Shown piece by piece: positions 1 through 5,831 of a stretch of 6,792 bases of DNA. The position numbers and the translations under genes are program-made. A model generated the notes under the pieces. The model did not search any database. It was not told where the DNA came from and saw nothing but the letters and a program-made list of their open reading frames with translations. Each line of letters starts with the position of its first letter. The first letter of the stretch is position 1. The DNA is taken from contig JAGWYI010000233.1 of assembly GCA_018969455.1 (NCBI GenBank), positions 1 through 6,792 of the forward strand. The letters run 5' to 3'. This DNA comes from Bacteroidota bacterium. GTDB lineage: Bacteria > Bacteroidota > Bacteroidia > Chitinophagales > Saprospiraceae.

Positions 1-140
1 CCGTCGGGTTTTATTTCGGTGGTTTCCTGGTCGGGGCCGGGAATGGAATTGGGGATGGTGTCGGGATAGAGCGGAAGGACTTGTTGGGCAGATAAAGCGG
101 ATACAAAGGACATGAACATGAGCGTCGGCAGTAATTTCAT
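1..140 (-). CDS. N-terminus of an exported alpha/beta-hydrolase-like protein, cut by the window edge
   Basis: Forty-six complete codons are visible, starting from the ATG at 140; the rest lies beyond position 1. The product begins MKLLPTLMFMSFVSALSAQQ, a clear Sec signal peptide with cleavage near Ala18. The next stretch, VLPLYPDTIPNSIPGPDQ, resembles the segment just after the signal peptide in many Bacteroidota exported alpha/beta-hydrolases (acetyl-xylan-esterase or dienelactone-hydrolase-like), which typically read 'xPLYPxxIPNSxPxPxxE'. The catalytic serine motif is out of view, so the enzymatic call rests on this N-terminal pattern alone. It could also be another secreted protein. The gene diverges from the DUF481-like gene at 482 and has its own promoter candidate 35 nt upstream. 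There is no Shine-Dalgarno sequence ahead of the ATG, which is usual for the phylum. Confidence 0.6.
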   Translation of the reverse strand, partial: MKLLPTLMFMSFVSALSAQQVLPLYPDTIPNSIPGPDQETTEIKPD

Positions 141-174
141 GTATCGTTGGCGTTTGAAGGATGGGCGTGAGGGT

Positions 175-204
175 CAAAAATAACACCGAATTTCGAACAC
201 CGAA
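175..204 (-). promoter_or_regulatory. Bacteroidota-type promoter for the leftward hydrolase-like gene
   Basis: Read leftward, 182-175 is TATTTTTG, a perfect match to the Bacteroidota -7 element TAnnTTTG. A partial -33 element, TTCG (consensus TTTG or TTG), lies at 204-201 with an 18-nt spacer. Transcription would start near 168, giving a 5' leader of about 27 nt before the ATG at 140. The -7 match is good and the -33 match is weak. The upstream half lies inside the repeat cluster at 182-220. Confidence 0.5.
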
Positions 205-220
205 CGCCAAATTTCGAAAT
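182..220. repeat. Interleaved AACACCGAA / AATTTCGAA short repeats
   Basis: AACACCGAA occurs at 182-190 and 196-204. AATTTCGAA occurs at 189-197 and 210-218, a 21-bp offset. The last copy sits within the 10-bp palindrome ATTTCGAAAT (211-220). The overlapping units resemble a dispersed intergenic repeat or a fragment of one. Whether the genome carries further copies cannot be seen here. It lies directly upstream of the -7 element of the leftward gene and so could influence it. Confidence 0.5.
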
Positions 221-253
221 GCGTGCGCTGTGTTGAACGACACTGCTTTTTTG

Positions 254-273
254 GATTTCCGATATCGGAAATC
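254..273. promoter_or_regulatory. Perfect 20-bp palindrome, candidate operator
   Basis: Ten bases, GATTTCCGAT, are followed directly by their exact reverse complement with no spacer, centred between 263 and 264. A short related palindrome, GGATATCC, follows at 282-289 and shares the GATATC core. The site lies 114 nt upstream of the leftward start and 209 nt upstream of the rightward start, a place where a dimeric regulator could act on both genes. There is no T-tract, so it is not an intrinsic terminator. No regulator gene is in view to pair with it, so the operator role is inference. Confidence 0.4.
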
Positions 274-481
274 ATGCAATCGGATATCCATTTTAATCTG
301 GCGAAACTTTCAGTATAGAACCGATTCCCAAACAAGCTTCAATTTTGGCCCAAATATTGCAAACAGGCAAAACCATTGCAAAATCCCGCCCGGGCGCTCC
401 ATTCTACTGCTTGAAGAAAACGCGCAATTTACTTTCCCTCGCTTCAAAAACATACGCCATTTGAACCAAACCCATTGTTTT

Positions 482-1243
482 ATGCGTAAAATCGGGATGG
501 TTGTTTTGCTGTTTTGTTCTCATTTTCTGACTGCCCAAATTGTTAACATCGAGGATATGCGCATCACGGGCACTTCCGATTCCATCCGTTGGTATGGCTC
601 CACCCAGGAAGCCTTTACCCTCACCAAAGTGCAGGAGCAAACCACCGTTTTTCAGGCCGATTCTCGTTTGCAGTACAAATACCATCGCAACGTTGTGCTG
701 TTGTTGCTCAATGCCAACTTTTTAAGGGCAGGCACACAAAATTTTGTCAATACCGCTTTTATGCATTTGCGCTACAATTACAAAATCAATCCTGTATTGT
801 CCTGGGAATTGTATGGGCAACAACAAAGCAATCAATTGCAGTTGATGAAAAGCAGGACCTTGCTGGGCACCGGATTGCGCCGCCGTTTTTTCCTCAACAA
901 ATCAAAAACCAGCCGCATGTACCTGGGCATGGCCTACTTGTTCGAGAAGAATATTTTTACGGAATCATACGGCAAACGCGATTGGCACCGGATGAGCAAT
1001 TACCTGTCCATCAGCCTGCGGGCGCCCAAATCGAGCGTTATTTTGCGCGGCACCACTTATTGGCAGCCCGCCATTGGGTACATCAAAAATGTACGTTATT
1101 CCACCGAATGGACGCTCGAACTCCCGATCACCGAACATCTGCGCTTCACCACCAACATCACCTATAGCGTCGACCGCGGATTGCCGCAGGCAGCCCCGTT
1201 GAAGGCCTATAATTGGGTGAATGGTTTGGTGTGGCAATGGTGA
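482..1243 (+). CDS. DUF481-like outer-membrane beta-barrel protein
   Basis: The product has 253 residues. It starts MRKIGMVVLLFCSHFLTAQ, a signal peptide with cleavage around residue 19. The mature part has alternating hydrophobic and polar strands rich in Tyr, Trp, Phe and Arg (for example YKYHRNVVLLLLNANFLRAG and MHLRYNYKINPVLSWELYGQ) and ends in VNGLVWQW. An aromatic C-terminal residue is typical of beta-barrels inserted by the BAM machinery. The pattern fits DUF481, which includes E. coli YdiY, whose molecular function is not established. The ATG at 482 is preferred over the in-frame ATG at 161 because it gives a proper signal peptide, whereas the 107-residue extension would translate intergenic repeats. 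It diverges from the gene at 140 and converges on the galT remnant. No clear promoter or Shine-Dalgarno sequence is seen. Confidence 0.75.
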   Translation: MRKIGMVVLLFCSHFLTAQIVNIEDMRITGTSDSIRWYGSTQEAFTLTKVQEQTTVFQADSRLQYKYHRNVVLLLLNANFLRAGTQNFVNTAFMHLRYNYKINPVLSWELYGQQQSNQLQLMKSRTLLGTGLRRRFFLNKSKTSRMYLGMAYLFEKNIFTESYGKRDWHRMSNYLSISLRAPKSSVILRGTTYWQPAIGYIKNVRYSTEWTLELPITEHLRFTTNITYSVDRGLPQAAPLKAYNWVNGLVWQW

Positions 1244-1258
1244 TTTTTTTCGACGGAT

Positions 1259-1290
1259 ACGTAGGGGCAAGACGCGACTTGTTCCTATGT
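1259..1290. repeat. Imperfect inverted repeat (GTAGGGGCAAG type) between convergent genes
   Basis: The arms 1259-1271 (ACGTAGGGGCAAG) and 1278-1290 (CTTGTTCCTATGT) form a 13-bp RNA stem around the 6-nt loop ACGCGA, with three G-U wobbles in the rightward transcript. It starts 15 nt after the stop of the DUF481-like gene and abuts the last codon of the leftward galT remnant. No T-tract follows on either strand, so it is a poor intrinsic terminator. The sequence looks like a worn copy of a palindromic intergenic repeat. Confidence 0.4.
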
Positions 1291-1552
1291 TCAACGCCCA
1301 ACCAGCTGTTTCACCGCCTGTTTCGGCGTAATATCCCGCTGCGGGTTCGAACACCCCATCACAGTATATTTATTTTCAAACATTTGTACATATTGAATCC
1401 GATTTATGCATTCCAATGTCTCGTATTCCTGAACTAAGGCATCTACGACAGTGCGCACACCGGCTACATCGAGATCGGGAATCGTCAAAGCATCGCCCGC
1501 GGGCGATGCTGCCCTCCATTTCGGCTTGAAACTGATCGCCCTCCTCCGATTT
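1291..1552 (-). pseudogene. galT: galT remnant (galactose-1-phosphate uridylyltransferase) with internal deletion and frameshift
   Basis: Three blocks of GalT survive in order on the minus strand. From 1552 to about 1487, one frame reads KSEEGDQFQAEMEG and then SIARGRCF, matching the GalT region before 'RVICFSP'. After a frameshift, 1488-1342 reads LTIPDLDVAGVRTVVDALVQ and then YVQMFENKYTVMGCSNP, matching the conserved 'LTLPELSV...WVQVFENKGAAMGCSNP' of GalT. At 1341 it passes directly into QRDITPKQAVKQLVGR and a stop, matching the GalT C-terminal 'QRDLTAEQAAERLRA'. By comparison with the E. coli protein as I recall it (about 348 residues), about 155 residues are missing at this junction, including the catalytic His-Pro-His. 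The N-terminal part is gone too, with an in-frame stop at 1565-1567. GalT normally exchanges UDP between glucose-1-phosphate and galactose-1-phosphate in the Leloir pathway. This copy cannot do so. Confidence 0.85.
1489..1510. repeat. Perfect 22-bp GC-rich palindrome inside the galT remnant
   Basis: Eleven bases, AGCATCGCCCG, are followed directly by their exact reverse complement, centred between 1499 and 1500. The palindrome lies exactly between the two galT reading frames. It occupies the place where about 39 nt of coding sequence (from the Gly before 'RVICFSP' to the Leu of 'LTIPD') would be expected. It may be a short repeated palindrome that replaced or invaded the gene. It might instead be remaining galT sequence, since its leftward translation SIARGRC loosely fits the family pattern. 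There is no T-tract after it. Confidence 0.6.
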
Positions 1553-1663
1553 TCTGTTGACTTGTTATAAAATTGAATTTCCGAATTCCTAAATTGTCGT
1601 CACCAAAGCCTAACATGCCAAATACAACCATTTATCAGGATTTGCCAAACGATCATCGAATAA

Positions 1664-1696
1664 TTTGAGGAGCACAACACTTTGCCTGTAGTTTTG
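1664..1696 (+). promoter_or_regulatory. Bacteroidota-type promoter for the LolA-like gene
   Basis: TTTG at 1664-1667 and TAGTTTTG at 1689-1696 match the -33 (TTTG) and -7 (TAnnTTTG) elements of the Bacteroidota housekeeping promoter exactly, with a 21-nt spacer. Transcription would begin near 1703, giving a leader of about 57 nt before the ATG at 1760. It is the cleanest promoter in the window and points only at the gene at 1760. Confidence 0.7.
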
Positions 1697-1759
1697 TAAG
1701 GTATTTGATTTCCCTTGTCAGGGGAGAAACAACCAAAATTTCGCACAACCATTTCAACT

Positions 1760-2488
1760 ATGAAAAACGCAATCCTTTCCGGAATTCTCTTTTTGGCAGC
1801 CATAGCGGTTCACGCACAAACTGCCGATGAAATTATCCAAAAACATCTTGAAGCAACGGGCAGTGCTGCCTGGGAGAAAATTACCTCCATGAAAACCGAA
1901 GCCAAGCTAACCATTCAGGCAGCTCCTGGCATGGAAATCCCCATGGTGCTAACAGTGGTGAACAATAAATCGGCCCGGGTTGAGGTATCTGCAATGGGCA
2001 TGACCCAGGTTTCCTGCATCAATGGCGACAAAGGTTGGTCAAATAACCCATTTGCGGGCAAAAATGATCCAGAACCCCTTACAACAGACCAAGTTAATGA
2101 AATGAAACAAATGACTGATCTTGCAGGCCATTTGTACAATTACAAAACCAAAGGGTATACGGTAGAATACCTTGGGAAAGAGGATGTGGATGGAACAGAA
2201 ATGCATAAAATCAAAATCGTCATCAGTCCAACTCGTACGGAATATGCACTGATCGATCCTGAAACTTTCCTGGAAGCCAAGTCTATTACGGTTGCAACCG
2301 TAGATGGCAAGGAATCAAAGTCTGAATCGGCTTATTCCAATTACAAAGAAGTCAACGGCGTAAAAATTCCCCACACCATTGAGGAAAACAACCCGGCCAT
2401 GGGCGGAACTGCTGTGACTACTGTTACCAAAATCACGGTAAATGAACCCGTGGATGCGGCAATCTTCGAAATGCCCGCCAAAAAGTAA
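1760..2488 (+). CDS. Exported LolA-like (outer-membrane lipoprotein-sorting protein family) protein
   Basis: The product has 242 residues. It begins MKNAILSGILFLAAIAVHAQ, a Sec signal peptide with cleavage near residue 19 or 20. There is no lipobox cysteine, so it should be a soluble periplasmic protein. The mature protein starts TADEIIQKHLEATGSAAWEK, the usual opening helix of the Bacteroidota 'outer membrane lipoprotein-sorting protein' group. It continues with beta-strands of a LolA-like open barrel and ends with EVNGVKIPHTIEE, VTKITVNEPVDAAIFEMP, the typical 'g..ip......v.vn..ld...F..P' tail. LolA/LolB folds bind acyl chains. Whether this one carries lipoproteins is unknown, as many Bacteroidota have several paralogues. 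The ATG at 1760 is chosen over the in-frame start at 1715 because it gives the signal peptide and leaves the promoter at 1664-1696 in place. A strong terminator follows, so it is probably transcribed alone. Confidence 0.75.
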   Translation: MKNAILSGILFLAAIAVHAQTADEIIQKHLEATGSAAWEKITSMKTEAKLTIQAAPGMEIPMVLTVVNNKSARVEVSAMGMTQVSCINGDKGWSNNPFAGKNDPEPLTTDQVNEMKQMTDLAGHLYNYKTKGYTVEYLGKEDVDGTEMHKIKIVISPTRTEYALIDPETFLEAKSITVATVDGKESKSESAYSNYKEVNGVKIPHTIEENNPAMGGTAVTTVTKITVNEPVDAAIFEMPAKK

Positions 2489-2513
2489 CTGCCATTTTTC
2501 TGAAATTTTCCCG

Positions 2514-2553
2514 TTGCCCAAACCTTGCTTCCCTGCCGGTTTGGGCAATTTTT
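2514..2553 (+). terminator. Rho-independent terminator after the LolA-like gene
   Basis: An 11-bp perfect stem, TTGCCCAAACC (2514-2524) with GGTTTGGGCAA (2538-2548), encloses a 13-nt loop and is followed by TTTTT (2549-2553). It begins 26 nt after the stop codon at 2488 and ends 35 nt before the next start at 2589, so it separates the two rightward genes. Confidence 0.8.
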
Positions 2554-2588
2554 GCATAACTGCGCACCGCGCTTTTAAACCTTTGATC

Positions 2589-5500
2589 ATGCGTATCACC
2601 CATGCTCTTTTGTTTTTTGTACTCCTCACGGGTTTGGCACAAGCACAAAAAACCGTCAATTTGAGTTCGGCTACTTTTGGCCAAATGGAAGCCCGAGCCA
2701 TTGGCCCGGCCGTTATGGGCGGCCGAATATCGGCCATTCAGGGTGTCAACCGCGACCCGCGCACCCTGTACATCGGCACCGCAGGCGGCGGCATCTGGAA
2801 AACCAAAACCGGCGGCAATACATTCGAACCCATCTTCGATAAATATCCCCAATCCATCGGCGCAATCGCCATCGACCAAAAACACCCGGATACCATCTGG
2901 GCCGGAACCGGTGAAAGCAACATGCGAAACAGCGTTTCCATCGGCCTGGGCATCTTCCGCTCCACCGACGGCGGCCGAAACTGGGTAAAAAGCGGCCTGG
3001 AAAACAGTGAACATATTTCCAAAATTATCATCCACCCCGACAATTCCAACATACTTTACGTTGCTGTGCCCGGGAAATTGTGGAGCGACAGCCCCGATCG
3101 TGGACTGTACAAAACCAGCGACGGCGGCAAAACCTGGGAAAAAATCCTGTATACCGACGAAAAAACCGGCTGCGCCGACATCCTCATGGATCCAAGAAAC
3201 CCGGAAGTGCTCTGGGCGGCCATGTGGCAATTCCGCCGCACTCCCTATTCCTTCGATTCAGGCGGCCCTGGCAGCGCCCTGTACAAATCCAGCGACGGCG
3301 GCAAAACCTGGCGCAAAATTACCAACGGCCTGCCCACCACCACCTTTGGCCGAATTGCACTCGCTCAAGCCCATAGCGAACCCGACAAACTCCTGGCCAT
3401 TGTGGAAAGCGCCAATACCGGCCTGTACATCTCATCCGATGCCGGCGAAAGCTGGAAACTCCAAAGTTCTACCTCCAATGTAACGGCCCGTCCATTCTAT
3501 TTCAGTACCCTCGAGGTGGATCCCAATGACGCCAAACGGGTTTACCGACCATCCTTTTCACTTTCCATTTCCAACGATGGCGGATATTCCTTTGCCGACG
3601 CCAGTGATGCAGGTGGCTGGGTTCACTCCGACCACCATGCCTTGTGGATCAATCCGCAAAATACCCACCAAATGTACCTGGGAACCGATGGTGGCGTTTA
3701 CATGAGCCTCGATCGCGGCGTTACCTGGACCCACCTCAATACCTTGCCGGTATCCCAATTATACCACGTTGCACTCGACCAAAAAACGCCCTATAATGTG
3801 TACGGCGGCCTCCAGGACAATGGATCCTGGCGGGGACCTTCTGCCAGCGCCGGTGGCATCGAAAACAAAGACTGGCTCTCGGTGGCAGGCGGCGACGGAT
3901 TCTGGGTACAACCCGACGGACTTGATCCCGATTTCGTTTATGCTGAAAGTCAGGGCGGAAATATTGTGCGCTATAATTCCAAAACCAATCAGGCACAGGC
4001 CATTCAACCCCAGGCCGGAGACGGCGAACCCAAATTGCGCTGGAACTGGAATACGCCCATCGTGCGCAGCCCACTGAATCCGAAAGTGCTGTACATGGGC
4101 GCTCAATTTTTGTATAAAACCGAAGATCGCGGATATAGCTGGACTAAAATTTCGCCAGATCTGACCACCAACGATACGCTGAAACAAAAACAGGCTGCCA
4201 GCGGCGGCCTCACGGTCGACAATACCTCCGCCGAAAACCATTGCACCATTTTTACCATCGCAGCATCGCCACTCGATGAAAATCTCCTGTTTGTGGGCAC
4301 CGATGATGGCAACCTGCAAATGACTACCGACGGCGGCAAAAACTGGACCTTAACCTCTAAAAACATCCCGGGCGTGCCCGCAGGCGCATGGGTAAGCAGC
4401 ATAGAACCCAGCCGCTTCGACCGCAATGTGGTGTATGCGACCTTCGAAAACCATACGTATGGCGACATGAAAACCTATGTGGCGCAAAGCACCGATCTTG
4501 GCAAAAACTGGAAATCCCTGCCCGTAGAAGGCGTGCAAGGATTTGCCCGAAAAATTAAAGAAGACCTCAAAAACAGCCGTTTGCTGTTTCTGGGGACTGA
4601 ATTCGGCCTGTACGTCTCCAATAACGGCGGCGCAAACTGGGTTTTGTATAAAGCCGGATTGCCGGAATATGTATCTGTTCATGACATTGCCATTCATCCA
4701 CAAACCAATGACCTGGTTTTGGCAACCCACGGCCGCGGCTTCTTTATCCTCGACGACATCGAACCCATCCGAAACCTGACACCGGAATTGATGCAAAAAG
4801 AAGCCGCACTCCTGCCTTCCCGCCCGGCCGCTCTTACCAACGGACATTTCGGCATTAGTTTCCCTTCAACCGGTTCCTTTATCGGCCGCAACCCCAATAC
4901 CGCTGCGCAAATTTCCTATTATCTGAAAGACCGCATCAGCACAGGTGATGTCAACATCGAAATCCTGGATCAAAAGGGCAATTTATTAACCACGCTGCCA
5001 GGCACCAAACGCAAAGGCATCAACATTGCAAGCTGGGATATGCGCCTTAAAGCACCAAAAGCCGCAAAAGGGGTTATGGTTGCCGGTGAAATGGGCGTTT
5101 TTGCAGGCCTTATTGGACCAATGGCACAACCCGGCACCTATAAAATTCGCCTGGTAACACCGGGCAAAACCGACGAAGGAACGCTTGACTTAATTGCAGA
5201 TCCACTCAATCCCGGACTGGATTATGCCAAACGCGCCGAAATTTCAAAAACCCTCTTCGGCATGGTGGAAGAACTGGGCTTTCTCGTCGGTCAGGTACAA
5301 GCACTCAAAGACAGTACCATCCAGCGATCCAAATTGGTGAAAGACAAAAAGTTAAAAACAAAACTCGATAAACTGTCCACCGATCTGGAAGCCCTGCGAC
5401 AGGTGCTCACCGAAACCAAGGAATCCAAAGGCATCACGGGCGAAGAAAAAATGCGCGTGTTCATTGGCCGCCTGTATGTTATGACTGAAGGATCCGATGA

Positions 5501-5744
5501 TCTCCCAACCGCTTCCACCCTCAAGCGCATGGCATTTCTGCAGGGTGAGTTGAAAAAATACCAGGAACAGGCTGGAGGCATGTTCAAACAACTTGAAGGC
5601 CTGAATCCGGGCCTGCAAAAGGAAAAACTCGCACCGCTGTCTGTGATTGACCGGGCCAACTGGGAGAAAAATTTCAATGCAATTCCGGGAAGCAGCAAAT
5701 CCGGAATGGAATTCTTCCTGGGTGTACAGGATGAAAGAGATTAA
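2589..5744 (+). CDS. Large exported Asp-box (sortilin/VPS10-type beta-propeller) repeat protein
   Basis: The product has 1051 residues. Residues 1-20 are a signal peptide (MRITHALLFFVLLTGLAQAQ). Residues about 40-725 carry Asp-box motifs, S/T-x-D-x-G-x-x-W/F or close variants: STDGGRNW 125, TSDGGKTW 176, SSDGGKTW 234, SSDAGESW 282, SNDGGYSF 328, SLDRGVTW 373, TEDRGYSW 511, TTDGGKNW 579, STDLGKNW 634, SNNGGANW 677. Their spacing indicates a large beta-propeller or a pair. Family hallmarks are WVHSDHHALWINP (344-356), GLQDNGSW (407-414), GGDGFWVQPD (434-443) and THGRGFFILDD (713-723). A beta-sandwich-like segment (about 785-857) ends in PGTYKIRL. Residues about 880-1005 are helical and Lys/Glu-rich, probably coiled coil. 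Such proteins are often labelled 'glycosyl hydrolase' or 'VPS10 domain-containing', but I see no sialidase catalytic set, so binding or scaffolding is as likely. There is no type IX secretion C-terminal domain. The ATG at 2589 gives the signal peptide; the in-frame ATG at 2442 would overlap the previous gene. No clear promoter fits the 35 nt after the terminator. Confidence 0.85.
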   Translation: MRITHALLFFVLLTGLAQAQKTVNLSSATFGQMEARAIGPAVMGGRISAIQGVNRDPRTLYIGTAGGGIWKTKTGGNTFEPIFDKYPQSIGAIAIDQKHPDTIWAGTGESNMRNSVSIGLGIFRSTDGGRNWVKSGLENSEHISKIIIHPDNSNILYVAVPGKLWSDSPDRGLYKTSDGGKTWEKILYTDEKTGCADILMDPRNPEVLWAAMWQFRRTPYSFDSGGPGSALYKSSDGGKTWRKITNGLPTTTFGRIALAQAHSEPDKLLAIVESANTGLYISSDAGESWKLQSSTSNVTARPFYFSTLEVDPNDAKRVYRPSFSLSISNDGGYSFADASDAGGWVHSDHHALWINPQNTHQMYLGTDGGVYMSLDRGVTWTHLNTLPVSQLYHVALDQKTPYNVYGGLQDNGSWRGPSASAGGIENKDWLSVAGGDGFWVQPDGLDPDFVYAESQGGNIVRYNSKTNQAQAIQPQAGDGEPKLRWNWNTPIVRSPLNPKVLYMGAQFLYKTEDRGYSWTKISPDLTTNDTLKQKQAASGGLTVDNTSAENHCTIFTIAASPLDENLLFVGTDDGNLQMTTDGGKNWTLTSKNIPGVPAGAWVSSIEPSRFDRNVVYATFENHTYGDMKTYVAQSTDLGKNWKSLPVEGVQGFARKIKEDLKNSRLLFLGTEFGLYVSNNGGANWVLYKAGLPEYVSVHDIAIHPQTNDLVLATHGRGFFILDDIEPIRNLTPELMQKEAALLPSRPAALTNGHFGISFPSTGSFIGRNPNTAAQISYYLKDRISTGDVNIEILDQKGNLLTTLPGTKRKGINIASWDMRLKAPKAAKGVMVAGEMGVFAGLIGPMAQPGTYKIRLVTPGKTDEGTLDLIADPLNPGLDYAKRAEISKTLFGMVEELGFLVGQVQALKDSTIQRSKLVKDKKLKTKLDKLSTDLEALRQVLTETKESKGITGEEKMRVFIGRLYVMTEGSDDLPTASTLKRMAFLQGELKKYQEQAGGMFKQLEGLNPGLQKEKLAPLSVIDRANWEKNFNAIPGSSKSGMEFFLGVQDERD

Positions 5745-5759
5745 TGAATACCCTGATCG

Positions 5760-5815
5760 GAAGGATTTTATGGATAAAACGGGTAGTACCATCCTGCTAA
5801 TCCATAAAATCCTTC
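5760..5815. repeat. Perfect 16-bp inverted repeat between convergent genes
   Basis: GAAGGATTTTATGGAT (5760-5775) pairs exactly with ATCCATAAAATCCTTC (5800-5815) around a 24-nt spacer. CTAATCC occurs twice nearby (5797-5803 and 5815-5821), so part of the right arm is also a short direct repeat. The element begins 16 nt after the stop of the Asp-box gene and ends 17 nt before the stop of the leftward gene at 5832. This is a natural place for a bidirectional transcription barrier. The arms are A/T-rich and no T-tract follows on either strand, so it is not a canonical terminator. It may instead be a copy of a dispersed intergenic repeat. Confidence 0.6.
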
Positions 5816-5831
5816 TAATCCGCATTCATTA

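Larger units (their letters stand above)
141..481. other. Divergent intergenic region, 341 bp
   Basis: No gene is supported here. The rightward frame is open from the ATG at 161, but the stretch before 482 has no protein-like character and runs through repeats. The region holds a leftward promoter (175-204), an AACACCGAA/AATTTCGAA repeat cluster (182-220) and a perfect 20-bp palindrome (254-273), with a second short GGATATCC palindrome at 282-289. It also holds two direct ATTGCAAA copies (356-363 and 375-382) and a CGCCCGGGCG palindrome (387-396). A weak rightward promoter guess is TTG at 411 with TACTTTCC at 430, but its 16-nt spacing and partial match make it doubtful. Confidence 0.6.

Noticed and set aside
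161..481. N-terminal extension of the DUF481-like gene to the ATG at 161
   Set aside because: It would translate intergenic repeats and palindromes, lacks protein-like composition, and would bury the clear signal peptide that starts at 482.
1259..1290. Hairpin as an intrinsic terminator for the DUF481-like gene
   Set aside because: No T-tract follows the stem on either strand; it is listed as a repeat instead.
965..1354. 129-codon open frame on the minus strand across the DUF481-like 3' end
   Set aside because: It starts inside the galT remnant in a different frame and runs antisense to the DUF481-like gene; no recognisable protein features.
1291..1488. A functional 65-residue small protein read from TTG at 1488
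   Set aside because: The sequence is plainly the middle and end of GalT joined by a deletion, and the matching GalT block continues upstream in another frame, so it is a remnant rather than a small gene.
1615..1668. 17-codon rightward open frame (MPNTTIYQDLPNDHRII)
   Set aside because: It is very short, ends over the -33 element of the LolA-like promoter and has no supporting signal.
2442..2588. N-terminal extension of the Asp-box gene to the ATG at 2442
   Set aside because: It overlaps the end of the LolA-like gene and the terminator and displaces the signal peptide starting at 2589.
2433..3230. 265-codon open frame on the minus strand
   Set aside because: It lies antisense to the LolA-like gene's end, the terminator and the Asp-box gene, and has the Gly/Ala/Phe-rich composition of a shadow frame opposite Gly/Asp-rich coding sequence.
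3759..4319. 186-codon open frame on the minus strand
   Set aside because: Fully antisense to the Asp-box gene, with no start context, signal peptide or family pattern.
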